This document shows positions 33,797 to 43,018 of a stretch of 47,259 bases of DNA, in pieces. The DNA comes from Hoylesella buccalis ATCC 35310 (lineage in GTDB: Bacteria; Bacteroidota; Bacteroidia; Bacteroidales; Bacteroidaceae). The position numbers and the translations under genes were made by a program. Location of the stretch: assembly GCF_000177075.1 (NCBI RefSeq), contig NZ_ADEG01000109.1, positions 1-47,259 of the forward strand, given 5' to 3'. The notes beneath the pieces were generated by a model, which saw only the letters and a program-made list of their open reading frames with translations, was not told the origin of the DNA and did no database searches. Within the stretch, counting starts at the first letter, position 1; every line of letters begins with the position of its first letter.

Positions 33797-35556
33797 TTAA
33801 CTATTTTCAAAACCGTTTCGCTCTTACGGAAAAAGGGGCAAAAGACTTGCGGCAAGGCATCATCTTTTCGACACTGCTCAACCTTGTGCTAATGCTGCCA
33901 CCCACTTATTTGTTTTTCTTCCTGATGGAGTATCTCGATAATATGCCAAGGAATGCCCCTCATACGTTGTGGTTTTATCTCCTCATGGCAGTAGGGCTTA
34001 TGGTCGTGATGCTCGTCGTGATTCGTCGGCAATACGACAGCACCTATACCACCGTATATAATGAGAGTGCGCAACGCCGTATCTCCTTAGCCGAGAAACT
34101 GCGCCGCTTGCCTCTCGCCTTCTTTGGTGAGCGCAATCTCTCCGACCTCACTGCCACTATTATGGAAGACTGCACACAATTGGAAACAACGTTCTCGCAC
34201 GCCATTCCCCAACTATTTGCTTCTATGGTAAGCATTGTCATTATCGCAGCGGGAATGTTCTGTTACGACTGGCGATTAGCCATCGCACTATTTTGGGTAG
34301 TACCTTTTGCCTTGGTAGTGCTATTGATTTCACGAAATCGAATGGACAAGGCTTTTACACATGTCTACCACATCAAACGAGGAGTGAGCGAACAGATACA
34401 GGAAGGACTGGAGTGTGTGCAGGAAATCAAGTCGTACAATGGCGAGGACGAATATAACCAGCGGTTCGACCAGCGATTAAAAACATTGGAAAAAGGACTT
34501 GTTGCCGGCGAACTCTTGACAGGTGTGTTTGTCAACATCTCCGCTGTACTGCTTAAATTAGGCATGCCTACCGTCATCGTTGTAGGCGCATGGATGCTTC
34601 AGCGTGGCGACGTGTCGGTGTTCGTCTATTTGGCGTTCCTTCTTGTTTCGGCAATGGTTTATAATCCTATCCTTGAAGTATGCAATCACCTTGCTATTCT
34701 TACTTTTCTCGATGTACGCATCAAGCGAATGAAAGAGATGGAGGCAATGCCCATACAGACGGGCAACACAGAGGTGGAAGTTTCAAATTATGACATTGAG
34801 TTCCACAACGTCAGCTTTTCCTACGAAACAGATAAGCAGGTGCTTCACAATGTTTCATTCACTGCCCGACAAGGCGAGATAACCGCACTCGTTGGTCCCT
34901 CAGGTGGTGGTAAGAGTACCACTGCCAAGCTCGCTGCACGCTTTTGGGACATCAATCGTGGGAAGATAACACTGGGCGGACACGACATCTCTGACATAGA
35001 ACCAGAGACGTTGCTCAAAAACTACGCCGTAGTATTTCAAGACGTGATGCTCTTCAATGCCTCTGTTGCCGACAATATACGCATAGGAAAGCGCGACGCC
35101 ACCGATGAGGAAGTAAGGCATGTGGCACGGTTGGCACAGTGCGATGACTTCATCAATCGTATGCCACAAGGCTACGACACGGTGATAGGCGAAAATGGAG
35201 AAACCCTTTCGGGTGGGGAGCGGCAGCGTATCTCCATAGCCCGCGCGCTCTTAAAAGATGCTCCCGTCATCCTCTTGGACGAAGCAACCGCCAGCCTTGA
35301 TGCCGAGAACGAGACAAAGATTCAGGCTGGTATCTCCGAACTGGTACGCAACAAGACCGTCATTATCATTGCGCACCGCATGCGCACCGTATTGGGTGCC
35401 GACCACATCGTAGTACTCTCTGGCGGAACAGTCGTGGAACAGGGCGTACCCGATGAACTAATGGCACACAATGGGACTTTTGCACAAATGGTAAGACTGC
35501 AACAAGATACTCCTTCGGCAAACATCTCATCAAAAATAAAAACAGAAACCAAATAA
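33793..35556 (+). CDS. ABC transporter half-molecule (permease plus ATPase), subunit 2
   Basis: A 587-residue partner of subunit 1 with the same domain order: transmembrane region about 1-310, then the ATPase with Walker A GPSGGGKST, the signature TLSGGERQR, Walker B VILLDEATASLDAENE and the H-loop IIIAHRMRT. All catalytic motifs are intact in both halves. The start ATG lies inside the stop of subunit 1. The substrate is unknown; the family includes multidrug exporters and YbtPQ-like importers. Confidence 0.92.
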   Translation: MINYFQNRFALTEKGAKDLRQGIIFSTLLNLVLMLPPTYLFFFLMEYLDNMPRNAPHTLWFYLLMAVGLMVVMLVVIRRQYDSTYTTVYNESAQRRISLAEKLRRLPLAFFGERNLSDLTATIMEDCTQLETTFSHAIPQLFASMVSIVIIAAGMFCYDWRLAIALFWVVPFALVVLLISRNRMDKAFTHVYHIKRGVSEQIQEGLECVQEIKSYNGEDEYNQRFDQRLKTLEKGLVAGELLTGVFVNISAVLLKLGMPTVIVVGAWMLQRGDVSVFVYLAFLLVSAMVYNPILEVCNHLAILTFLDVRIKRMKEMEAMPIQTGNTEVEVSNYDIEFHNVSFSYETDKQVLHNVSFTARQGEITALVGPSGGGKSTTAKLAARFWDINRGKITLGGHDISDIEPETLLKNYAVVFQDVMLFNASVADNIRIGKRDATDEEVRHVARLAQCDDFINRMPQGYDTVIGENGETLSGGERQRISIARALLKDAPVILLDEATASLDAENETKIQAGISELVRNKTVIIIAHRMRTVLGADHIVVLSGGTVVEQGVPDELMAHNGTFAQMVRLQQDTPSANISSKIKTETK

Positions 35557-35568
35557 AAGAAAGCAATC

Positions 35569-37941
35569 ATGAAAATCGAAAAAATCAACAACCTTTTCAG
35601 GCAACTGGCGAACTGGATTTTGCGCCATCGGCTTGTTGTGGGTGCGCTGTTTGCGGTGGTCATCGCCTTTTCGCTCGTTGGAGCCAAGCGCATCGTGATA
35701 AGAACTTCGTTCGATGACTATTTCCTAAGCGACGACCCTATACTGCTCAAGACCAACGAGTTCAAGTCTATCTTTGGTAACGACTACTATGTGGCAGTAC
35801 TGGTAAAGAATAAGGACATCTTCTCCAAACGCAGTCTCACACTCATTCGTGAGCTGAGCAACGAACTGAAAGATAGTTTGTCGTATGCCGACAAGGTAAC
35901 ATCGCTCACCGATCTTGAGTTTGCCTCTGGTACGGAAGAAGGTATGACCATTGAGCAGATTGTACCCGAGCAAATTCCATCGGATGCCGCAGGACTGAAA
36001 GAAATCAAGCGCAAGGCGTACAGCAAACCCTATCTGGCGAAGAAAATGGTATCGACCGATGGGACAATGACATGGATCATGGTAAAGCTGCGTCCCTTCC
36101 CTGCCGATAGTGTGTGGAAGAAGACAAGCGACATGGCTCCCGACATGATTACTGGCAGGGAAGCAGGACATATCATAGGCAAGGAGAAATATGCAGAACT
36201 GTCGCCCGCTGCTGCGGGAATGCCTTATCTGAGCTATGAGAAGGTGGTCTATCTCAAGGGCGAAATGGGACGATTGTTCCTCTTCGCATTCATCATCTCT
36301 ATAGTGGTAATGCTCATCGTAACTCGTTCGCTACGCGGAGTAATAGCGCCATTGCTCACCTCTGTCTTAGGACTGCTCATCAGCTTTGGCATCATCGGCT
36401 GGACAGGCATCTACATCGACATGACAACCATGATGATAGCCGTCATTCTCACCTTTGCTTGCTCCATTGCCTACAACATCCACCTGTACAACTTCTTCAA
36501 GACGCGCTTCGTAGAGACAGGTAGGCGCAGGCAATCCATCATCGACGCAATGGGCGAGACTGGTTGGGGCGTATCGCTCTCGGCACTCACCACCGTGGCT
36601 GCCATGATGACATTCCTTTCCATGAACATCGTACCCATGCAGGCAATTGGTATCAACACATCAATCTGTCTGCTCGCCGTATTGATTACCTGCCTTTTCA
36701 TCACTCCCTTACTGTTGTCGTTTGGCAAGGATAAAAAACCAACTGTCAACATGTCGAAGAGTTTTGAGGGCTATATTGGTAATCGGTTTGAGCAATTCGG
36801 AAGTTTTGTGATACGCCATCATCGGGGCATTGTCGCGTTGTCGGTGGTGCTGACGATTTTCTGTGGCATCGGACTCTTCTTCATCGAGCCAGCGTTCGAC
36901 ATTGAGAAGACGATGGGGAGAAAAGTGCCTTATGTCAACAAATTCCTCAACCTTTGTGAAACGGAACTCGGCTCCATGTATGCTTACGATTTGATGATTA
37001 CGCTGCCACACGACAACGATGCCAAGAAACCAGAAAATCTACAGAAGCTCGACCAATTGTCAAAAATTGCTGACGGCTACAAACTGACGAAACGCCACAA
37101 CTCCATCACAGACATCGTGAAAGACATGAATTGCACGCTCAACGGAAACAAGCAGCAATTTTACACCATTCCCGACAATGCCGATATGGTGGCACAGTTG
37201 CTGTTGCTCTACGAAAACGCGGGAGGAACGGAGTCGGAATACTGGATGGACTACAACTATAAACGGCTAAGGCTACAAATAGAACTGAAAGACTACAACT
37301 CCAACGAAGCGGAAAAGGAAATGAACGACCTTCAGGCAGAGGCACGCCGTCTCTTCCCCGATGCACACGTTTCGGTGGTAGGGAATATTCCGCAGTTCAC
37401 CGTCATGCAGCAGTATGTGGAGCGAGGACAGATGTGGTCGATGATGCTGTCGGTATTGGTGATCGGCATCATCCTCGTTCTGATTTTTGGAAACTGGAAA
37501 GTAGGACTCGTAGGGATGATACCCAACATTGCCCCTGCCATTATCGTAGGTGGAATGATGGGCTGGCTTGGCTACCCACTCGACATGATGACCGCCTCGC
37601 TCATTCCGATGGTCTTGGGTATCGCAGTCGATGACACCATTCATTTCATCAACCACAGTCATGTGGCATACGACAGATGCGGCAATTATGCAGAAGCCAT
37701 CAACCGCACCTTCCGCACCGAAGGACTTGCCATTGTGATGTCCACGGTCGTTATCTCGGCAACATTCATGGGCTTCGTCTTCTCCGATGCCACACAGATG
37801 AGCAACTGGGGCATACTGGCAGTAGCTGGCATGGTATCGGCTTTGTTGGCTGACCTCTTCCTCACTCCTATCCTCATAGACTATCTCCACATCTTCAAGC
37901 AAGAAAAAGTAAACATCAACAACACTCAAAATAACAATTAA
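35569..37941 (+). CDS. RND/MMPL-family transporter
   Basis: A 790-residue permease with two halves, each a transmembrane helix, a large periplasmic loop and five helices (12 in total). Recognisable are RIVIRTSFDDYFLSDDPIL (first loop), ADKVTSLTDLEF, and the conserved helix segments SLTTVAAMMTF-like near 335-345 and GIAVDDTIHFINHSH near 685. This is the HpnN/MMPL group, which moves lipids rather than drugs and often pairs with LolA-like proteins. It starts 12 bp after ABC subunit 2. Confidence 0.92.
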   Translation: MKIEKINNLFRQLANWILRHRLVVGALFAVVIAFSLVGAKRIVIRTSFDDYFLSDDPILLKTNEFKSIFGNDYYVAVLVKNKDIFSKRSLTLIRELSNELKDSLSYADKVTSLTDLEFASGTEEGMTIEQIVPEQIPSDAAGLKEIKRKAYSKPYLAKKMVSTDGTMTWIMVKLRPFPADSVWKKTSDMAPDMITGREAGHIIGKEKYAELSPAAAGMPYLSYEKVVYLKGEMGRLFLFAFIISIVVMLIVTRSLRGVIAPLLTSVLGLLISFGIIGWTGIYIDMTTMMIAVILTFACSIAYNIHLYNFFKTRFVETGRRRQSIIDAMGETGWGVSLSALTTVAAMMTFLSMNIVPMQAIGINTSICLLAVLITCLFITPLLLSFGKDKKPTVNMSKSFEGYIGNRFEQFGSFVIRHHRGIVALSVVLTIFCGIGLFFIEPAFDIEKTMGRKVPYVNKFLNLCETELGSMYAYDLMITLPHDNDAKKPENLQKLDQLSKIADGYKLTKRHNSITDIVKDMNCTLNGNKQQFYTIPDNADMVAQLLLLYENAGGTESEYWMDYNYKRLRLQIELKDYNSNEAEKEMNDLQAEARRLFPDAHVSVVGNIPQFTVMQQYVERGQMWSMMLSVLVIGIILVLIFGNWKVGLVGMIPNIAPAIIVGGMMGWLGYPLDMMTASLIPMVLGIAVDDTIHFINHSHVAYDRCGNYAEAINRTFRTEGLAIVMSTVVISATFMGFVFSDATQMSNWGILAVAGMVSALLADLFLTPILIDYLHIFKQEKVNINNTQNNN

Positions 37942-37953
37942 ATCAAAAAAAAT

Positions 37954-38733
37954 ATGAAAACAAGAAATTTTACATTGCTGCTCATCGCTCTGTTGGCAAT
38001 TGGCAGCGCACAAGCAGCAGGACTGTCTGGTAGGGATATTATGCAGAAAGTAAAGAACCGACCTGATGGCGACACACGCTACGCTAACGTAGAGATGACG
38101 CTCATTCAGCGAAGTGGACACAAACGCATCAGAAAACTCGAATCGTGGGCTATGGACGTAGGCAAGGACACAAAGAAAATTATGTTCTTCACTTATCCCG
38201 GAGATGTGAAGGGAACAGGATTTCTCACCTGGGACTACGACAATCCACGCAAGGTGGACGACAAGTGGCTCTATCTGCCTGCCATGAAAAAGACAAGACG
38301 TATTAGCGGTAAGTCGTCGAAGACCGACTACTTCATGGGTAGCGATTTTACCTACAACGACATGAGTATGCGCAATGTGGACGAGGAAAAGCACCAGCTC
38401 CTGCGAGAAGAAAACTTAGGTGGACACCGATGCTGGGTGGTACAGTCGATTCCCAATGACAAAGACGAAATCTATACACGTCGAGTAACATGGATAAGAC
38501 AAGACTGTTTGATGGCTGTCAAGGCAGAGTACTACGACAAACTGAACAAGCTACACCGCCGACTCTCTATCTCCAACATCGATAAAGTACAGGGATTTTG
38601 GACGATGCACCTCATGCAAATGGAAAATGTGCAGACGGGACACAAGACCATCATTCGCATGGACAACCAGCGATTCAACATCAAGGTGGCACCCAACCTC
38701 TTCACCGTTTCCAAATTGGAGAAAGGGCTCTGA
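37954..38733 (+). CDS. LolA-like outer-membrane lipoprotein-sorting protein
   Basis: A 259-residue periplasmic protein. The signal peptide is residues 1-21 (TLLLIALLAIGSAQA). The fold is the LolA-like open half-barrel family (VEMTLIQRSGHKRIRKLESW, then KVDDKWLYLPAMKKTRRISG and FMGSDFTYNDMSMRN), which carries lipids or lipoproteins. It lies 12 bp after the RND gene, the same pairing seen for DUF1329/LolA-like proteins next to MMPL permeases in other Gram-negative bacteria. The next gene begins 1 base after its stop. Confidence 0.9.
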   Translation: MKTRNFTLLLIALLAIGSAQAAGLSGRDIMQKVKNRPDGDTRYANVEMTLIQRSGHKRIRKLESWAMDVGKDTKKIMFFTYPGDVKGTGFLTWDYDNPRKVDDKWLYLPAMKKTRRISGKSSKTDYFMGSDFTYNDMSMRNVDEEKHQLLREENLGGHRCWVVQSIPNDKDEIYTRRVTWIRQDCLMAVKAEYYDKLNKLHRRLSISNIDKVQGFWTMHLMQMENVQTGHKTIIRMDNQRFNIKVAPNLFTVSKLEKGL

Positions 38734-38734
38734 C

Positions 38735-40054
38735 ATGAACCTGATACAACTATCCACTCTCTTGCTTGTGCCGATGTTCTCGGCACAGGCATCAGCCCAA
38801 GTAGAAACGCCAACAGCAGCTATTGACAGTCTTGAAACAGTACCCGAAGAGACTCTTCAGGAGACGCATGACAAAGACAGCGATGACGCATTACAAGTTC
38901 GGGTGAAAGGATTTCTTGACACCTATCACGCACTCCGAACAACAGGAAATGCTGACTGGATGGCGTCGAGAACTCGGGCAAGGGGCGAAGTGAAACTCGA
39001 AAAAGGTGCGACAGCTCTCTTTGTCTCACTGAACGCTATTTACAACGGAATACTGAAAGAACGCACAGGCATAGAACTGCGTGAGGCGTATCTGTCATAT
39101 ACTAAAGGCAACCTTGACCTGCGTGTGGGACGGCAAATCGTGATATGGGGAGTGGCAGACGCACTGCGCCTTACCGACTGTGTGTCGCCCATCGACTACA
39201 CCGAATTTCTCGCCCAAGACTATGACGACATACGTATGCCTGTGAATGGCTTACGTGTCAAATACACCTTGGGAGCCATTACAGCAGAAGCGGTGTGCAA
39301 CCCTGTGACTAACTTCGCTGTGATACCTACCGACCTGCGCAATCCGTGGGCAATGCGGTTGCCGAACACCTCCCTCCCCTATTCCATAGACTTGGAAAGC
39401 GGAAAACCAGAAAAGCGGTTGAAGAACATGGAATACGGTGGACGCATCTCCGTCAACCTCAGCGGTGTGGATTTCTCTGTGAGTGCCTTGCGCACATGGA
39501 ACAAGTTGCCAGCCCTCCGCATGGGAAAGACAACCGACGGAAAGTCACTACACATCGATGGACGCTATCACCGCATGACAATGTTAGGAGCCGACTGTTC
39601 GTTACCCATCGGGCAATTCGTCATTCGAGCAGAGGTAGCCAAATACATCAATGAGGCGCAAAATGCTGCAATGGGATGCGAAGTGGAATGCCGCAATGCA
39701 CTCAATGCCCTCATCGGCATTGATTGGTACCCTGGCAACGACTGGAATGCAAGTCTGCAATATTGCCACAAATACACATCGGGCAACCTCGAAAGACTGC
39801 CTATCTATCGCCATGCAGGAATAGCCACGGCACGGCTCGCCAAAGAACTACTGCAAAACACGCTAAAACTTTCTACCTTTGCCTACGTTGATGTAACAAA
39901 CGGTGGCATCTTCAATCGTTTCTCGGTTTCCTATGCCCTTAACGACCAAATCGAGCTCACCGCTGGCTACGACTATTTCCATGCCGATAAAGGAATATTC
40001 AAGATGTATGGAAAAAACAGTGAGGCGTGGGTTAAAATGAAGTACAGCTTTTAA
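38735..40054 (+). CDS. DUF1302-like outer-membrane barrel protein
   Basis: A 439-residue protein. ATG 38735 is chosen because it follows the LolA-like stop by one base and begins a signal peptide (NLIQLSTLLLVPMFSAQASA). The barrel shows alternating strands and the segment LRVGRQIVIWGVADALRLTD, which resembles the DUF1302 family (RQxxxWGxxxGLRVxD). It ends in VKMKYSF, an aromatic C-terminus recognised by the BAM machinery. With the RND and LolA-like proteins it completes an inner-membrane, periplasm and outer-membrane path. Confidence 0.85.
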   Translation: MNLIQLSTLLLVPMFSAQASAQVETPTAAIDSLETVPEETLQETHDKDSDDALQVRVKGFLDTYHALRTTGNADWMASRTRARGEVKLEKGATALFVSLNAIYNGILKERTGIELREAYLSYTKGNLDLRVGRQIVIWGVADALRLTDCVSPIDYTEFLAQDYDDIRMPVNGLRVKYTLGAITAEAVCNPVTNFAVIPTDLRNPWAMRLPNTSLPYSIDLESGKPEKRLKNMEYGGRISVNLSGVDFSVSALRTWNKLPALRMGKTTDGKSLHIDGRYHRMTMLGADCSLPIGQFVIRAEVAKYINEAQNAAMGCEVECRNALNALIGIDWYPGNDWNASLQYCHKYTSGNLERLPIYRHAGIATARLAKELLQNTLKLSTFAYVDVTNGGIFNRFSVSYALNDQIELTAGYDYFHADKGIFKMYGKNSEAWVKMKYSF

Positions 40055-40130
40055 CGACAACCACTACTCTGAGAGTAGGTTCTCGCATGGGCATGTCACG
40101 TGGAAGCGACAAACCAGCTGCCGATGGTCA

Positions 40131-41135
40131 TCAGAACTGCTCAAGGATGGCGATGCGCTTCTTCGTGTCGGGATGCGTGGAGAAGAGCGAGTTCATAAAA
40201 CCCATCAGGCCCGATGACATCGCATCTGGCTGCACGATGAAGAGCTGGGCCACGTCTTGCTGTTTGACATCATCCAGTCCTGGGTCTTGCGACAACTTGC
40301 GCAAGGCGCTGGCCAGTGCCATGGGGTTGCCACACAACTCTGCCCCACCGGCATCTGCCATGTATTCGCGTTTGCGCGAGATAGCGAAGCGGGTGACGAT
40401 TGTGAAGAAGTAGGCGATGGCGCAACAAATCAATCCCACAAAGAGGATCACCAGGAACGACAGCCCGTTGCCCTTCTCGCCATTGCTTCTGCGCGAGCCG
40501 CCCCCCATCCACATCGTGTAATACAACATGCGCACCACCATGTACATGACCGTGGCGACAATGCCCACGAAGATAATGCTCACCACGAGCAGGCGCGTGT
40601 CCTTGTTACGAATATGGGTAAGCTCGTGAGCCACCACGCCGGTGAGTTCCTCGTCGCTGAGGCGGTTGATGATGCCTGTGGTAAGCGTCACGGTGTAGGT
40701 TTTGGCGTTGATGCCGCTGGCGAAGGCATTCAACTGCGAATCGTCTACCACGTTAATCTTGGGCATGTCCATGCCGCAAGTCATACAAAGGTTTTCCACA
40801 ATGTTGTAGACGCGCGGATTTTCGCGCCGCGTGAGCGGACGGGCACCGGTGGCATGCCGAATCATTGACACGTTGGAGAAATAGGCGATGACAAACCAAA
40901 TGCCCACTACGATGAGCACCCAAGGAATGGCCTGGACGAAATAAGCGTTCACCTCCTCGACGTTGAGGGTGTGTACCATTTCGCCGTTCGCGTCGTAATA
41001 GCCTCCGCCTAAGTAGTTGAGCAGCGCCAGAAAAACCCAAATCATCGCCAGGATGATAACAGGAAACGCCAGCAGCAACAACGCACTCATGATGTTGTTG
41101 CGGCGTATCTGCGTTTGGATGCCTACGTATTTCAT
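40131..41135 (-). CDS. M48-family (HtpX-like) membrane metallopeptidase
   Basis: A 334-residue zinc protease for membrane-protein quality control. Two N-terminal helices (about 18-40 and 72-90) and a second pair later surround the catalytic domain. The HExxH site is VVAHELTHIRN (His170, Glu171, His174), and the third ligand Glu is in EYMADAGGAELCGNP. It lies 3 bp after lemA on the same strand, the standard lemA-htpX pair. A weak hairpin near 40064-40078 separates it from the convergent barrel gene. Confidence 0.92.
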   Translation of the reverse strand: MKYVGIQTQIRRNNIMSALLLLAFPVIILAMIWVFLALLNYLGGGYYDANGEMVHTLNVEEVNAYFVQAIPWVLIVVGIWFVIAYFSNVSMIRHATGARPLTRRENPRVYNIVENLCMTCGMDMPKINVVDDSQLNAFASGINAKTYTVTLTTGIINRLSDEELTGVVAHELTHIRNKDTRLLVVSIIFVGIVATVMYMVVRMLYYTMWMGGGSRRSNGEKGNGLSFLVILFVGLICCAIAYFFTIVTRFAISRKREYMADAGGAELCGNPMALASALRKLSQDPGLDDVKQQDVAQLFIVQPDAMSSGLMGFMNSLFSTHPDTKKRIAILEQF

Positions 41136-41138
41136 GCT

Positions 41139-41702
41139 TTAAAACTTCACCTCCGGCGCCTTTTCAATCTCCGCGCGCTGTTCGGGAGCTATCTCGTACA
41201 TGGGTTCGCGCTTAAAGCCAAACATGTTGGCAAAAAGGTTGGAAGGGAATGTTTGCACGGCGTTGTTCAGCTCGCGCGTGGCCGTGTTGAAGTAACGGCG
41301 CACGGCAGAGAGCTTGTTCTCGATGTCGGCAATCTCGTTCTGCAGCTGCATGAAGTTTTGGTTGGCCTTGAGTTCAGGATAAGCCTCCAAAGACACGCGC
41401 AGACCCGCCAAGGCCTGTGTCAGTGCGTTGTCGGCCTTCATCTTCTCGTTGATGGTCGTAGCACCCATGCCCATGGCGCGGGCCTCGGTGATGCGCTGCA
41501 GCACCTGCTTCTCGTGTTCGGCGTAACCTTTCACGGCCCCAATCAACTGAGGAATCAAGTCGGCACGCTGTTTAAGTTGTACGTCGATGTTGGCGAACGC
41601 ATTCTCACGATTGTTGCGCAATCTCACCAAGTTATTATAGATGCCGATGCATCCCAGCACAAGTAGTACGATAACTACCAAAATCACAATTCCTGTTACC
41701 AT
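41139..41702 (-). CDS. lemA: LemA-family protein
   Basis: A 187-residue protein with one N-terminal helix (VTGIVILVVIVLLVLGCIGI) and a four-helix LemA domain (NNLVRLRNNRENAFANIDVQ, then LKQRADLIPQLIGAVKGYAE). ATG 41702 is chosen because it places the helix at the N-terminus; the longer frame adds residues from the leader. LemA proteins accompany M48 peptidases; the molecular role is not known. The -7 box TATATTTG is on the minus strand at 41735-41742. Confidence 0.92.
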   Translation of the reverse strand: MVTGIVILVVIVLLVLGCIGIYNNLVRLRNNRENAFANIDVQLKQRADLIPQLIGAVKGYAEHEKQVLQRITEARAMGMGATTINEKMKADNALTQALAGLRVSLEAYPELKANQNFMQLQNEIADIENKLSAVRRYFNTATRELNNAVQTFPSNLFANMFGFKREPMYEIAPEQRAEIEKAPEVKF

Positions 41703-41734
41703 AGTTCCATTTGTTTGATTGTTTGTTGGATGTA

Positions 41735-41742
41735 CAAATATA
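41735..41742 (-). promoter_or_regulatory. -7 box of lemA
   Basis: TATATTTG on the minus strand, 32 nt before the lemA ATG. The -33 box is unclear. Confidence 0.5.
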
Positions 41743-41930
41743 ATTAAAAGTTGCGGAAGTTCTTCTGATTTAAGATTTATTAGGAAACAAAGCAGAAAGA
41801 ACACCGTTCATCGGCACAACTCTTTCACCTAAACAGGTCGTTTGTTGGCAAACCAATCATGGGCGTTTGTTTTAACAACGAATTGAATGAATTGCCATTT
41901 TTGAACAAGTATGTGTTTTTCTCTGGATTC

Positions 41931-41962
41931 TTTCAAACTATAAAATATAATATGTATCTTTG
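41931..41962 (+). promoter_or_regulatory. Promoter of the first array cassette
   Basis: TTTC (41931-41934), a 20-nt spacer and TATCTTTG (41955-41962). Confidence 0.6.
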
Positions 41963-41993
41963 TTGTCGCGAAAAATGTATTCTTTCGCGACAA
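41963..41993. promoter_or_regulatory. Hairpin or operator at the transcript start of the array
   Basis: A perfect 11-bp inverted repeat, TTGTCGCGAAA and TTTCGCGACAA, separated by 9 nt, directly after the -7 box. No T-run follows. It could be an operator or a 5'-end stabilising hairpin. Confidence 0.55.
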
Positions 41994-42008
41994 AAACATC
42001 TTGTAATT

Positions 42009-42062
42009 ATGAACGAAAGTATTGAAGATAAGATAATTGCTAAGTCAAAGAAAAGTAAATGA
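42009..42062 (+). CDS. 17-residue small open frame
   Basis: MNESIEDKIIAKSKKSK, very charged. It follows the promoter and hairpin directly, and its stop overlaps the next start (ATGA), a sign of coupling. It may be a leader peptide; function unknown. Confidence 0.35.
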   Translation: MNESIEDKIIAKSKKSK

Positions 42063-42166
42063 AATCCTATGAGTTACCTGAAGTTGTAGTCACCGGTCAT
42101 AGACCTCAGAATACAGAAGAAAAAGAGTCGAAAAGAGGAGGAACAAAACATGAAAATGAAAAATAA
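42059..42166 (+). CDS. 35-residue small open frame (possible remnant)
   Basis: Opens MKSYELPEVVVTGHRPQN and continues with a charged tail. LPEVVVTG-like stretches occur in linkers of some Bacteroidetes secreted repeat or toxin proteins, by recollection only. It overlaps the start of the lipoprotein gene by 17 nt. It could be a remnant of a larger gene. Confidence 0.35.
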   Translation: MKSYELPEVVVTGHRPQNTEEKESKRGGTKHENEK

Positions 42167-42710
42167 ATATTTACTAATTCTAATGACTCTGTTAATTTTT
42201 GGGGGTGTTACAGGTTGTAATAGTAATACCTCTAACTCTCACCTCATATCAATACAAAAGAAAAATATTAAAGATGCTATTCAGAAAAAGGAAACAATTA
42301 AAAAAAACAAAATAGAGTTTGGTGATAGTCTTTTTGTGAAAAGAATTATTGATGGAAACTTTTTTCAAGAGAAATTTTCTACAGAACAGGACTATGCTTT
42401 AGTTGTAAAACACTGTTTTTCACATACCGATGAACAGTACGATGAAACTTTTGCTGATGGGTTGAGCCAAATGCTAATCAAATATCCTCACAAAATTAAA
42501 GGAATACAAAAAGCAATAAGCTTACTTCCTGCAGAACAACAAAATAAGGCTAACTACAATATGATGGTCTATATTGTATCTTCATGGATAATGGAAAACT
42601 ATACTGATACCATGAACTTAAAAATGTTCTACCAAGCATATCCGTTTTTTAAACGAAGCTCTAAAATTGATAATATCTTGAAAGAACAGTTTGAAAATAA
42701 TATGGAGTAA
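42150..42710 (+). CDS. Hypothetical lipoprotein (array cassette a)
   Basis: A 186-residue lipoprotein with signal KNKYLLILMTLLIFGGVTGC and lipobox VTGC. The mature part is helical and charged (NIKDAIQKKETIKKNK, then FADGLSQMLIKYPHKIKGIQ). No family is recognised. Base composition is much lower in GC than in the genes left of 41800. A small lipoprotein beside repeated membrane-protein cassettes resembles immunity-gene islands, but no toxin gene is in the window. ATG 42156 is an alternative start. Confidence 0.65.
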   Translation: MKMKNKYLLILMTLLIFGGVTGCNSNTSNSHLISIQKKNIKDAIQKKETIKKNKIEFGDSLFVKRIIDGNFFQEKFSTEQDYALVVKHCFSHTDEQYDETFADGLSQMLIKYPHKIKGIQKAISLLPAEQQNKANYNMMVYIVSSWIMENYTDTMNLKMFYQAYPFFKRSSKIDNILKEQFENNME

Positions 42711-42741
42711 ATAGTCTTATCGTAGAAAAATAGATATAGTA

Positions 42742-42858
42742 TCACGACATAGATAATGCTTCAAATCGAGGAACTTTTCTCTTCCCGTTGACTTGATTTC
42801 CAGCATATTGCTTGCAGATTTCAAGTATTTTTTTGAACTTTGCCATGAGGTTGTGCAT
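42742..42858 (-). pseudogene. Spacer type I, copy 1 (possible transposase N-terminal remnant)
   Basis: A minus-strand frame of 38 codons reading MAKFKKILEICKQYAGNQVN and onward to KVPRFEAL. It occurs three times in the array (also 44074-44205 and 46292-46408), always after a cassette and truncated at the same point. The opening resembles N-termini of some DDE transposases of Bacteroidetes insertion sequences; this is inference. Confidence 0.45.
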
Positions 42859-43018
42859 AACAAAGGTTTTATAACCTAATACAGTTTGTACCACTAAGTT
42901 ACCAAAAAAGACAATGATTTGTACAACTTTTTGGCAAAAAGATATCGTCGAATTAATTCAACCAACAGGTCAGTTATAAAATAAGAGCCTAACAACGAAA
43001 CCGCCCAACAAAACGAAC

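Noticed and set aside
37273..38394. Minus-strand open frame of 373 codons opposite the RND and LolA-like genes
   Set aside because: It spans the ends of two well-supported genes on the other strand and shows Cys/His-rich shadow composition.
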